Shown: positions 31,560 to 42,249 of the stretch, in pieces
How positions within the stretch are numbered: position 1 is the stretch's first letter
Layout of the letters: the number at the start of each line of letters is the position of its first letter
Assembly (NCBI GenBank): GCA_014529385.2
Contig: CM043942.1
Coordinates: 7,873,001-7,937,000 of the forward strand
DNA: 64,000 nucleotides
Direction: 5' to 3'
DNA from: Adiantum capillus-veneris
Lineage: Eukaryota; Streptophyta; Polypodiopsida; Polypodiales; Pteridaceae
Position numbers and translations under genes: made by a program
The notes under the pieces: model-generated
Told to the model about the DNA's origin: nothing
Databases searched by the model: none
Seen by the model: the letters and a program-made list of their open reading frames with translations, nothing else

Positions 31560-33606
31560 TCCCCTCCTTTTCAAAGTGAGGTACTGGTACCGAACTGTAT
31601 GGCGTCGAGGGAGATCGCCAATAGCATCCGGAATCCTGGAAGAGACTCTTCGCCAGCCCACTCTGATGTGTGGGTTGTGCGGTACTTGAACTTCATAAAG
31701 GTCTGCAACGCTTGCTTCTTTGGGCCGCGCCGAAAGCGACACAAAGTCTTCTTCAATGCTTCGACTTCGTCTTTAGTCATGCTTCTTTCTTCTTCAAGAA
31801 TCTCCATGGCTGAAAATTCCTGAAACCATTTCCAACACAAAACCATGAACATACCCATTCCATGTAAAGTGAATGGAAAAAATCTTGTCTTCCTCAAACA
31901 CTGTGCATGCAATGTAGATGAACAAAGAGACGGAGTGCTAACCCGTTCAGCACACACACACAAACAATGAGATCAAATCTTTCTCTTATGATCTAGAGAA
32001 ATCAACTGTGGCAATTCACAATGGAAATGCCCATGCTTGGTGCTCATACTTTCATGTGCTCGTTCGAAAACTGTGTCATGCCAAGGAAGAGACATGGAAT
32101 GTGACGTCCTTGCATACATACTTTTCAATTTTTCATGAAAAATCGGCATACATTCGTGCTCATCCATGAGAGAAACGTGCTCAACATACAATATGTCATG
32201 CCTAGGAAAAGGGATGACATAAAGATGCTGACTAAAATACAGGAAATGGTCACGAATGAAACATTCGAACAATGCGTGCGTATCAATCATGCGAACACAT
32301 AATACTTCCTGTAAGGGCTCTTTGGACCTAGGGTCGAGAGCCAAGATCGCTTCTTCCTGAATGATCGAATCGTCCTGTGGGATTCTTTGGACCTCGACTT
32401 GAAAGCCAAGAACGGATCTTCGTGATTGATCGAATCTGCAATGAGGTTAGCTTCGCTAGAAAAAGTATCAATTAACACATCATCCTTGTGAACAATCACA
32501 TCATCTTCATGCAACTCATCATGCTTGTGAGAAATCACATCTTGATCATGCAAATCATCATGCTTGTCATTGGCATCCAAATCATCATGCTTAGCAATAT
32601 CATTCAAATCATCATGCTTATCTTTGTCATCCAAATCATTGTGCTTATTTTTGTCAATCAAAACATTATGCAAGTCATTGTCAATCAAATCATCATCATG
32701 CTTCACACAATCATGCAAATCCTGTGTGTCATGCTTTGGAGAAGAAGAGACTTAGAGAGTCTCCTTTTCCCGAATCTCTTGTTGAATGTGTGCCTGCATC
32801 TGAGAAAAGAGTTGCAACATCTCTTGCACTATTGCTTTGTTCTCGCGATCAAATCTTGCTTGACTTTCTTTTTCTTGCAAGTCGTACTTACGTTCTATGG
32901 CTGCCATGTCTTCGTCGTAGGCCTTTCTTTCTGCTTCTCTTTGTGCTTTTCTTTCTTCATGTTCTAACTTTCTTTTCATAGACAACTGCTTCAACTCTTC
33001 CATAGGAGTTAGTGCAATCTTTGTCGTAGATGGGTTAGGGTTAGAAAAACTTCTTGGTGGGGAAAATTCTTCTTCGCCTCTCTCGTGCTCATCACCTCCA
33101 AGGGAAGTATTCATTCCGCTTCGAGTGATGACCATTCTGAAGTCGTGGGTTCTTGTGGGTTCTTGGAGTCTTGGGTTCTTAAGTTCACGAGGAACTTGGG
33201 GTCTTGAGGTTCTTGAGTTCTTGGGTTCTTGAGGGTCCTGAGGTTCTTGAGGTTTTCTTTCGCTTGCAAACCGTGTTTGAGAAGGATCTTCTCTTCACCC
33301 GAGTTCTACTCCTTTCTGCGGGCGCACCCCTTGGTGGCCTTCCACTCACACCAAGGTTGCTTTTTCCCACCTCACGTCGATTGGCCGGCTGCTAAGTGCA
33401 TGGTCCGCTCTCAATGAGCGAAAAGAGACACAAGGGGAGGTTGGACAAGCCCTTCTTTTTTTGGATTCCTGTCACTCTTCAACAAAACACGAATAGGAAT
33501 CGACACGCCCAAGCGAACTTGGGTTCGTGCGAACGCAACAAGCAAAAAAAATTCTTGTGGTTCTTTCCTTGAGTGATACAGAACACTGCCAAAGCTCTGA
33601 TACCAA
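31560..33606 (-). mobile_element. Family-A element M1, internal region
   Basis: Between two family-A LTRs. The primer site TGGTATCAGAGC is read on the minus strand just below 33607 and the purine tract at 31560-31572. The 2 kb interior holds a single protein region (33135-31571) and no pol, so the element is non-autonomous. A 9-bp GGTTCTTGA-type repeat cluster occupies about 33140-33260 of the leader. Confidence 0.85.
31571..33135 (-). pseudogene. Coiled-coil / KHDDL-repeat protein of M1, broken
   Basis: From an ATG at 33135 the protein begins MVITRSGMNTS, an opening I have seen in gag-like proteins. A charged, probably coiled-coil stretch follows (MKRKLEHEERKAQREAERKA...). A stop at about 32752-32754 falls where the copy at 35226-36589 has Ser (ETLSVSSS). 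The frame then runs on through ~10-residue KHDDL repeats (about 32700-32540). Frame shifts near 32340 and 31970 separate the C-terminal pieces (MIDTHALFECFI, VEHVSLMDEHEC, KFKYRTTHTSEWAGEE). It is the only protein of this element family and takes the place of gag. No zinc knuckle or protease motif is visible. Confidence 0.7.
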
Positions 33607-34702
33607 TGTTAGGTGCAGCGGAATGATTGTTTGCGCTTTGCTCAAGATGAGTGCTCCGAACTGTGCTCAAGGTTCCTTTTAGTTCTTATGGAAGGGAGAG
33701 CCTTCCGTTCTTAATGGAAAGTGCTATGATCACAACAAAGTGAATGGACACTGTGCGTGCAAGTGAATGAGACTGAGAGAGAGAGAGAGAGAAGAGAGAT
33801 ACGACACCAGAGAGGTTGTAAAACCCTCCTCCGAAGGCCCCACTCTCGTCGGCGAGAGTGGTCTACTTATGATTGCACAAAGTGGTACAATGCGTATGCA
33901 ATGGACTGATGCAACTTGGGGCTATGCCGATGACGAGGACGGTGATGACGAAGTCGACCTAAGGGTTGAAATCTGCAATCTTTCTACTGCTGAATTTCGG
34001 GGCTGTTTCGGTGGCTGAAAATGACTGTTTTGGCTGCGTTTTCTATGGCTGAAAATAGAGATCTTCTGCAATCATTTAGGGCTGAATTTGCTGCTCATTT
34101 GAAGGCTGAAAACGCTGCTGCATTTGCGTCAAAACAGGCTGAAAATGAAAACGCTGGACTGGTTTGCTAGCGTTAGTAAAATCGCTGAACCTGGGGGATT
34201 GGTGCCGATCATGGGAACTGGAAAACCAAAATGTTGGGGCTGAAGTCTATGGCGAGGATGGAGACCAAAAAGGCCAAGGGTGCTGATGGGGGTTCCTGCT
34301 GAGAAGGTGCCTGTTGAGCGGGAAGCTCCTGCTGCCTCTTCTGCCAAACAGTGCTAGCTCTAGTTTGCTTATATACAAACTTAGCAAAATTGCCCTATCT
34401 ACTTTTATTGGAAAGTCACTTAAAAATAATAAGTGAAAAATACCAAAAATAGGGAAAATAGGCTAAATGCACTGGAAAATTCCCCTAACTGATTCTAATG
34501 GATTCTGATGGGAATTTTGATGATCATTCTGTGTGCAACCAGAGGATATGCATCTACACTAAGTGACTGTGCATGCACGGTCTACGAATAGACTCACAAA
34601 AGTGCCAGATCACTTCTAAATCTAGACTGACTTGACTGAACTGAACCCTGATCATGCTGTAGCTTGTCCACGGACACATAGGGTTGGATGTGTCCCGTGA
34701 CA
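33607..34702 (-). repeat. Family-A LTR shared by M1 (5') and M2 (3')
   Basis: 1096 bp, ends TG/CA on both sides (minus strand TGTCACGGGACAC...CACCTAACA). A primer site is on its lower side and a purine tract (34703-34715) on its upper side, so it serves as 5' LTR of one unit and 3' LTR of the next. Confidence 0.9.
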
Positions 34703-35228
34703 TCCCCTCCTTTTCAAAGTGAGGTACTGGTACCGAACTGTATGGTGTCGAGGGAGATCGCCAATAGCATCCGGAATCTTGGAAGGGACTCTTCGCCGGC
34801 CCACTCTGATGTGTGGGTCGTGCGGTACTTGAACTTCATAAAGGTCTGCAACGCTTGCTTCTTTGGGCCGTGTCGAAAGTCTTCTTCAATGCTTCAACTT
34901 CGTCTTTAGTCATGCTTCTTTCTTCTTCAAGAATCTCCATGGCTGAAAATTCCTGAAACCATTTCCAACACAAAACCATGAACATACCCATTCCATGTAA
35001 AGTGAATGGAAAAAATCTTGTCTTCCTCAAACACTGTGCATGCAATGTAGATGAACAAAGAGACGGAGTGCTAACCCGTTCATCACACACGCAAACAATG
35101 AGATCGAATCTTTCTCTTATGATCTAGAGAAATCAACTGTGGCAATTCACAATGGAAATGCCCATGCTTGGTGCTCATAGTTTCATGTGCTCGTTCAAAA
35201 ACTGTCTCATGCCAAGGAAGAGACATGG
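34703..35228 (-). pseudogene. Family-A element M2, 3' part of the internal region
   Basis: Minus-strand sequence coding for the C-terminal part of the KHDDL protein (frame 35090-34836 with FTLHGMGMFMVLCWKWFQEF; frame 35277-35083 with CELPQLISLDHKRKI), with a small deletion near 34875. It stops at 35222-35228, where the inverted copy P begins. Confidence 0.75.
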
Positions 35229-36589
35229 CACGCTTGGAAGCCAAAGAACGACAAGCCACATTGGATCGTGAATTCAAAGAAAGAAAAGCAGAAATGGAAC
35301 GTAGACAAGCAGAGTACCAAGCAAGACAAGCAGAGAACCAAGCAAGACAAGCAGAATTTTATGGTGAGAACAAAGCACGACTGCAAGAGATGTTGCGACT
35401 TTTTTCTCAAGTGCCGACATCGAAGCAAGAGATTCGGGAAAAGGAGACTCTCTCAGTCTCTTCTTCTCCAAAGCATGATACACAGGATTTGCATGATTGT
35501 GTGAAGCATGATGATTTGGATGACAAAGATAAGCATGATGATTTGAATGATATTGCTAAGCATGATGATTTGGATGCCAATGACAAGCATGATGATTTGC
35601 ATGATCCAGATGTGATTTCTCACAAGCATGATGAGTTGCAGGAAGATGATGTGATTGTTAACAAGAATGATGTGTTAGTGGATGCTTTTTCTAGCGAAGC
35701 TAACCTCGTTGTAGATTCGATCAATCACGAAGATCCGATCTTGGCTTTCGAGTCGAGGTCCAAAGAACCCCCACAGGACGATTCGATCATTAAGGACGAA
35801 CCGATCTTGGCTCTCGAGCCTTGGTCCAAAGAACCCTCACAGGAAGTATTATGTGTTCGCATGATTGATACGCACGCATTGTTCGAGTGTTTCATTCATG
35901 ACGGTTTCCTGTATTTTAGTCAGTATGGTTATGTGATCCCTTTTCATAGGCATGACATATTGTATGTTGAGCACGTTTCTCTCATGGATGAGCACGAATG
36001 TATGCGGATTGTCCATGAAAAGTTGAAAAGTTTGTATGTCAGGAAGTCACATTCCATGTCTCTTCCTTGGCATGACACAGTTTCCGAACGAGCACATGAT
36101 TGTATGAGCACCAAGCATGGGCATTTCCATTGTGATTTGCCACAGTTGATTGATTTTGATCAAACAGAAAAGATTCGATCGCATTGTTTGCATGTGTTTG
36201 ATGAACGGGTTGTCACTCCGTCTCTATGTTCATCTACATTGCATACACAATTTTTAGCGAAGACAAGATTTTTTCCACTCACTTTACATGGAATAGGTAT
36301 GTTCATGGTTTTGTGTTGGAAATGGTTTCAGGAATTTTCAGCCATGGAGATTCTTGAAGAAGAAGGAAGCATGACTCTAAACGAAGGTGAAGCATCGAAG
36401 GAGCCACAGAAGACTTTGTGTCGCTTTCAGCGCGGCCCAAAGAAGCAAGCGCTGCAGACCTTTATGAAGTTCAAGTACCGCACGACCCACACATCAGAGT
36501 GGGCCGGCGAAGAGTTCCTTCCAGGATTCCGGATGCTATTGGCGATCTCCCTCGACGCCATACAGTTCGGTACCAGTACCTCACTTTGA
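35168..36589 (+). CDS. KHDDL-repeat, coiled-coil protein of family-A copy P
   Basis: The longest intact version of this protein: 473 residues from a TTG-opened frame, with the first ATG at about 35225 (MARLEAKERQA). Residues ~20-90 are highly charged and heptad-like (KERKAEMERRQAEYQARQAE, ENQARQAEF), then ETLSVSSSPKHDTQDLHDC. Next come tandem ~9-10 residue units (DDKDKHDDLNDIAKHDDLDAN). An acidic segment follows, then a Cys/His/Tyr-rich region (VRMIDTHALFECFIHDGFLY, HRHDILYVEHVSLMDEHEC), and it ends just before the purine tract AAAAGGAGGGGA. The first ~19 codons are antisense M2 sequence, an artefact of the inversion joint. I do not recognise a domain. A gag-like RNA-binding or particle role is inference from position. 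Confidence 0.7.
   Translation: MVLIVSCARSKTVSCQGRDMARLEAKERQATLDREFKERKAEMERRQAEYQARQAENQARQAEFYGENKARLQEMLRLFSQVPTSKQEIREKETLSVSSSPKHDTQDLHDCVKHDDLDDKDKHDDLNDIAKHDDLDANDKHDDLHDPDVISHKHDELQEDDVIVNKNDVLVDAFSSEANLVVDSINHEDPILAFESRSKEPPQDDSIIKDEPILALEPWSKEPSQEVLCVRMIDTHALFECFIHDGFLYFSQYGYVIPFHRHDILYVEHVSLMDEHECMRIVHEKLKSLYVRKSHSMSLPWHDTVSERAHDCMSTKHGHFHCDLPQLIDFDQTEKIRSHCLHVFDERVVTPSLCSSTLHTQFLAKTRFFPLTLHGIGMFMVLCWKWFQEFSAMEILEEEGSMTLNEGEASKEPQKTLCRFQRGPKKQALQTFMKFKYRTTHTSEWAGEEFLPGFRMLLAISLDAIQFGTSTSL
35490..35665 (+). repeat. KHDDL-coding tandem repeat
   Basis: Five or more ~27-30 bp units around AAGCATGATGATTTG. The counterpart on the minus strand of M1 lies at about 32500-32710 (CAAATCATCATGCTT). 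Confidence 0.85.
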
Positions 36590-36600
36590 AAAGGAGGGGA

Positions 36601-37764
36601 TGTCACGTGACACATCCCAACCCTATGTGTCCGTAGACAAGCTACACCACAGCAGGGTTCAGTCAGTCCAGTCAGTTTAGATTAGCAGTGATCTGACACT
36701 TTTGTGAGTCTATTCGTAGACCGTGCATGTCCAGTCACTTAGCATAGATGCATATCCTCCGGTTGCACACAACATGATCATCGGAATTCCCATCAGAATC
36801 CATTAGCATCAGTTAGGGGAATTTTCCAGTGCATTTAGCCTATTTTCCTATTTATTGGTTATTTTCACTTATTAATTTTAAGTGACTTTCCAACAAAAGT
36901 AGGTAGGGTAATTTTGCTAAGTTAATATATAAGCAAACCCAAGTTAGCACTTTCTGGCAGAAGAGGCAGCAGCAGCTTCCCGCTCAACAGGCAACTTCTC
37001 AGTAGTACCCCCCCACAACATCAGACCCATCGCCATACCTCCCACTTCTTCAACGTTTTTCACAGATCTCCCATCGCCTTGCAGTTTCCCCCTTGTGGCG
37101 ATAGTACCCCGGAAGTTCAGCACAAGGCCTAGCGTTTTGGCTTGCAAAAACGCCACCAAATCAGCGAGCGTTTTTCTCACATAAAACGCCAGCCCAACAG
37201 CAGATCTTAGAGTTTTTGTTTTCAGCCTCTCAGCGTTTTTGATCAGCAGATTTCAGCCTTGAAGAGAATGCAGTTTTCAGCCTAGACACAGAGCAGATCA
37301 GCCCCCAAGTCCGGTTGCAGAAGTCCCCCCAACTTTAGCCATAAAAACGCAGCCAAAACAGTCATTTTCAGCCACCGAAACAGTCCTGAAATTCAGCGAA
37401 TAGAAGGACTCAGATTTCAGCCTTCAAGTCGCCGTCGTCATCACCGTCGTTGTCATCGGCATAGTCCCATTGCATCAGTCCTTTGCATACGCATTGTACA
37501 CCTTTGTGCAATCAAAGTAGACCACTCTCGCCGACGAGAGTGGGGCCTTCGGAGGAGGGTTTTACAACCTCTCGGTGTCGTATCTCTTCTCTCTCCTTCT
37601 CTCAGTCTCATTCACTTGCACGCACAATATCCACTCACTTTGTTCGTGACCACAACACTCTACAAGGCGGAAAGCTCTCTTTCCCTAAAGAACGAAAAGG
37701 AACCTTGAGCAATAAAGATCACTAATCTTGAGAAAATACAACATTCATTCTGCTGCACCTTACA
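36601..37764 (+). repeat. Family-A LTR (3' LTR of copy P)
   Basis: 1164 bp, TGTCACGTGACACATCC to CTGCTGCACCTTACA, preceded by the purine tract. TATA-like TATATAAGC is at about 36923. At 37765 the sequence changes to the inverted leader of M2. Confidence 0.9.
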
Positions 37765-38114
37765 CGGTTCTTGAGGTTCTTGAGTTCTTGAGGGTCGTGA
37801 GGTTCTTGAGGTTTTCTTTCGCTTGCAAACCGCGTTTGAGAAGGATCTTCTCTTCACCCGAGTTCTACTCCTTTCTGCGGGCGCACCCCTTGCCACCTCA
37901 TGTCGATTGGCCGGCGCTAAGTGCACGGTCCGCTCTCAATGAGTGAAAAGAGACACAAGGGGAGACTGGACAAGCCCTTCTTTCTTGGGATTCTTGTCAC
38001 TCTTCAACAAAACACGATTAGGAATCGACACGCCCAAGCGAACTTGGGTTTGTGCGACCTCAACAAGCAAACAAATTCTTGTGGTTCCTTCCTTGAGTGA
38101 TACAGAACACTGCA
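37765..38114 (-). other. M2 leader fragment (minus)
   Basis: Matches the leader of M1 (33190-33600), including the GGTTCTTGAG repeats and TTTTCTTTCGCTTGCAAACCG. The primer site itself is deleted: ...ACACTGCA joins straight to the LTR at 38115. Confidence 0.8.
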
Positions 38115-39237
38115 TGTTAGGTGCAGCGGAATGATTGTTTGCGCTTTGCTCAAGATGAGTGCTCCGAACTGTGCTCAAGGTTCCTTTTAGTTCTTATGGA
38201 AGGGAGAGCCTTCCGTTCTTAATGGAAAGTGCTATGATCACAACAAAGTGAATGGACACTGTGCGTGCAAGTGAATGAGATTGAGAGATAGAGAGAGAAG
38301 AGAGATACGACACCAGAGACGTTGTAAAACCCTCCTCCGAAGGCCCCACTCTCGTCGGCGAGAGTGGTCTACTTATGATTGCACAAAGTGGTACAATGCG
38401 TATGCAATGGACTGATGCAACTTGGGGCTATGCCGATGACGACGACGGTGATGACGAAGTCGACCTAAGGGTTGAAATCTGCAATCTTTCTACTGCTGAA
38501 TTTCGGGGCTGTTTCGGTGGCTGAAAATGACTGTTTTGGCTGCGTTTTCTATGGCTGAAAATGGAGATCTTCTGCAATCATTTAGGGCTGAATCTGTTGC
38601 TGATCTGAAGGCTGAAAACGCTGCTGCATTTGCTTCAAAACAGGCTGAAAATGAAAACGCTGGACTGGTCTGCTAGCGTTAGTAAAAACGCTGAACCTGG
38701 GGGATTGGTGGCGATCATGGGAACTGGAAAACGCCAGGCAGAGGATGGTGTTGGTGAATACCAAAACGCTGGGGCTGAAGTCTATGGCGAGGATGGAGAC
38801 CAAAAAGGCCAAGGGTGCTGATGGGGGTTCCTGCTGAGAAGGTGCCTGTTGAGCGGGAAGCTCTTGCTGCCTCTTCTGCCAAATGGTGCTAGCTGTATTT
38901 TGCTTTTATACAAACTTAGCAAAATTGCCCTACCTACTTTTATTGGAAAGTCACTTAAAAATAATAAGTGAAAAATACCAAAAATAGGGAAAATAGGCTA
39001 ATTGCACTGCAAAATTCCCCTAACTGATTCTAATGTATTCTGATGGGAATTCTTATGATCATGCTGTGTGCAACCAAAGGATATGCATCTACACTAAGTG
39101 ACTGGGCATGCACGGTCTAAGAATAGACTCACAAAAGTGCCAGATCACTTCTAAATCTAGACCGACTTGACTGAACTGAACCCTGATCATGCTGTAGCTT
39201 GTCCACGGACACATAGGGTTGGATGTGTCACGTGACA
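38115..39237 (-). repeat. Family-A LTR (5' LTR of M2)
   Basis: 1123 bp, TG...CA; on the plus strand it starts TGTTAGGTGCAGCGG and ends TGTCACGTGACA. The next bases GAACT start a different element. Confidence 0.9.
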
Positions 39238-40290
39238 GAACTTGAGGATGTGATTGAAAGACGAGTCAACTAATTGTTGGGGATAAAGAAGAAGCAACTA
39301 AAGAAACACAACAAGGGAACTGACTTCCTTGGTTACTTGGGCCGAAAATCCTCTTTTGTGAATGCAAGAAAACAGAAGAAGCATGTACGTTTTGAAGGAT
39401 TGTTGAGTTCGTCCTCATCTTCTTCTGACCTCATCGTCTTCTGACAGCTCAGACAACTCATCCTCTTATGACTCGAGTGATGAGGACAAAAAGGACAAGA
39501 AACGACGAAGGGACCATACGTTTTACTAAAAAAGGGAGTACTTTTATAGAGCTAATCAATATGATTTTCTCGAAGACAAGGGCAACAAGACCAAGGAATT
39601 CAAAGAGGGTGGATGTGCCGTAAAGTTTGAATACTTTTCAGGGTTTCGAGATGCTCCCAAGGTATTAGCCTTTATCCTACAATTTGATATAGCATTTTCT
39701 GGAGGTTGCTATACAGAGCACTCCAAGATAAGACGGGTAGCATCCTTTTTGAAAGGCAATGCACGGAAATGGTGGTCCACTCTTTTGTTAAGAAAAGAAG
39801 CAGCGACCAAGTGGCTGAAGTTTAAGAGACTCTTTGTCTCTTCGTGGTTCACTCAAGAATACGAACAGAATGTGAATACTGACTGGAATCATTTTTGGAT
39901 GGTCAAGGCAGAGCCTTTGAATACTTACTGTGAGAGATTTTGGGATGTTTTCTTACCTGATTCATCCTTTAAGAAGGTCAATTTCAAGTAGCAAATCGAG
40001 CGGTTTTGTTGTGGACTTCTCAAAGAGATCCGAGGCTATTGTCTTGAGCAGAACTTAGTCCGAGTCTATACAACAATTAATGGGACATGATGAGCGGGGA
40101 TTTGCTATACATTTTGGTAACTTGACTTATCCACCATATGAACCTTCAAAAACAGAAGCAGACGACAGAGAGAGACACGATCTCGACTGAGAGAAGAACA
40201 AAGAGATGAATGTTTTGAAGCGGGAAAGTGTTTTGAATGTGGAGAACAAGGACATATCTTTGCACGGTGCCCCAGAAAGACACAAGAATA
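39238..40290 (+). pseudogene. Gypsy-type gag remnant
   Basis: The frame reads VKFEYFSGFRDAPKVLAFIL (about 39616), YTEHSKIRRVASFLKGNARK, WWSTLL, and VSSWFTQEYEQNVNTDWNHF (to 39991). This matches the retrotransposon gag core with its FL.G.A..WW signature and is similar to the gag of element C. A zinc knuckle CFECGEQGHIFARC is read at about 40230-40271. Stops and frame changes break it. Pol is not seen after it. Confidence 0.7.
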
Positions 40291-40972
40291 AGGATGGCTG
40301 ATAGATCGAAAATAGAACGGGGCGAGGAGATACTCTTTCCAGAAGAGATATTAGATAGAAAATTATGGATTTTGCTTTATAAATTTATGAAATAGGACTT
40401 TTTGAAGGTGACTTTGATTTATGTATGAAACTAATGTTTTATGGAAGATTGTGTGTAGATAACGGGCTTGAGAATGGGACGATGATGAATTCGGAGCAAT
40501 AACAGCTCCAAAATGAATCTGACAATGAAAAGAATCATGAATGATTCAATGGAATTGTTGTGAGTGCATCAAGAGTTCCTGCGGGATGAGATGGCCACAA
40601 AGGTAGAATTGAATGATTGAAACGCTCTGTTCGGTATGAACTTAGTGTCTGATTGATGGATTGGGATCCCCGGAAATGATTACTCGCACATGACAGTGCT
40701 CGAGTGTAGATGGAATGATTAACTAAATGATTGCAGCATTTTGGTCTCATAAATTTATGGACATGATCGCAATATGGGATTAGCTAATCCGACATCAGCG
40801 AGATTTGGGATAGATCTAGGTGCGATTGCTAAATACGTTGCCAGGAATCATGGTCCTAGATCAAAACGGAATCCATGGACGTGATCGCAATATGAATTAG
40901 TAAAATCGACATCAGATTATTAAAGTGTGATAAAGTTGTGAAGTATTTTAAGTGATTCTCTTATGTGACATG
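40291..40972. other. No recognisable gene; imperfect duplication
   Basis: Two copies of ATGGAC(A/G)TGATCGCAATATG plus downstream CGACATCAG occur at about 40757 and 40875. Otherwise nothing assignable. Confidence 0.4.
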
Positions 40973-42094
40973 CTAGATTCCCGACTTGGGGTGTCCAAGT
41001 CTATGACATGAAGGCCGCTTTCGAGTGGAGGTTTCTGCCTCAGTAGTGGGAGCCTTCTGCTTTGCATGAAAGAAACTAAAATCTTGTTTACGAGGAGCTC
41101 CTTTCGAATGCAAGTTATTGGCTATCAGGGCGGATTGCATCATAATTTGAAGAGTGTTTTGGGGATAACGTTTCATACTTTTCTAAAGTACTGGTTGGAG
41201 TCCAGCTTCAAACTTGCGCATCTTCTCTTCATCAGAAACTTTCATGAACAGAGTAACTTTAAGGAGGACCGCCCAAAATTTGTAGACATAGTCGGACACA
41301 ACTTCATGCTCTCTGTGGGAGAGCCAATCCCATTCTTTCTTCACATCATCAGCAAAGTCGGGAGGAAGGAACACAGCATAAAACTCCCTTTTGAACTCCT
41401 CCCAGTCTTTCGGTTTGGGTTTTTCCAGAATTGTGGTAAGCCCACGAGTTGCTAGCTGTCTTTCAGATATATGCTAACATGGCGTAGTTTGAGCGCTCTG
41501 AGAAATTACCTTCTGCAAAGGCCACCTTGAATTGTCGAATAAAAGCGAGAGCCTTCGTATCGATCCTCTTTCCATTGTAACATTCGAATTTAACATCTTT
41601 ATCTCTAGTTTTGAACATCTTCTTCTTCTTCTTGTCACTTGTGTTATCGGGACTGCTTCTTGGTGAAGGCTTTGGAATCCTTGTTCACCGGAATTCTATA
41701 CCGACTCTTCTTATATCCCTTGTCTTGCTTTTCTGCTTTTGGTGGTTGATCTATAGCTTCGTATGGGGGTAGCTCAAGTTTCTCATCAGAATGATATTGT
41801 CTAGGTTCTTTATGAAAGAGTAATTTAGCGAATAAGTCGGCAAAGGGATTTCTTCTTCTTCTTCATGTTGTCGGGAGGTTCCTAGTGTAGGGTCCCTCTG
41901 AGACCATGTTGGAGCCCCAATCTGAGGTATTCCGTGAGTTGGCGTTGGGGGATTCTGAGGTAGATGACCACCATCTTGACTTTCCCTTTTTCAAGGGTCT
42001 TAAGCACTTCCTGCACTTGTGATTGAGCGAGAGCGGGGTGCAATTTTGCCGTTCGTTGCTTGAGCCGCTCAAGCTCTTTTGCTGGTCCTGCCAT
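40973..42094 (-). pseudogene. Gypsy-type gag remnant (minus)
   Basis: Starts MAGPAKELERLKQRTAKLHP at 42094. The gag core EEFKREFYAVFLPPDF, EHEVVSDYVYKFWAVLL and SDEEKMRKFEAGL lies at about 41400-41180, and continues to a stop at 40973. Several frame changes occur between 41880 and 41410. The layout (short coiled N-terminus, 'F..eF...F.p' core) is that of gypsy gag. It is a different lineage from the gag at 39238. The LINE lies only ~28 bp upstream of the ATG. Confidence 0.7.
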
Positions 42095-42249
42095 GACGAG
42101 TATTGTTCAACCAAGGACCATCTCTCCTTTTTTTTTTTCCGAGAAAGAGATCCTTCCAATAGTTAATAAAGCTGCCCATAGGGCTACAACCATCTCTGCT
42201 AGAGAGGGCTACAACAATAGCAACGGGAGACTCTCTCAATGAAAAAAAA

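Noticed and set aside
42111-42138. The T run at 42126-42138 as a promoter or terminator signal
   Set aside because: It is the poly-A tail of the minus-strand LINE, with the target duplication next to it.
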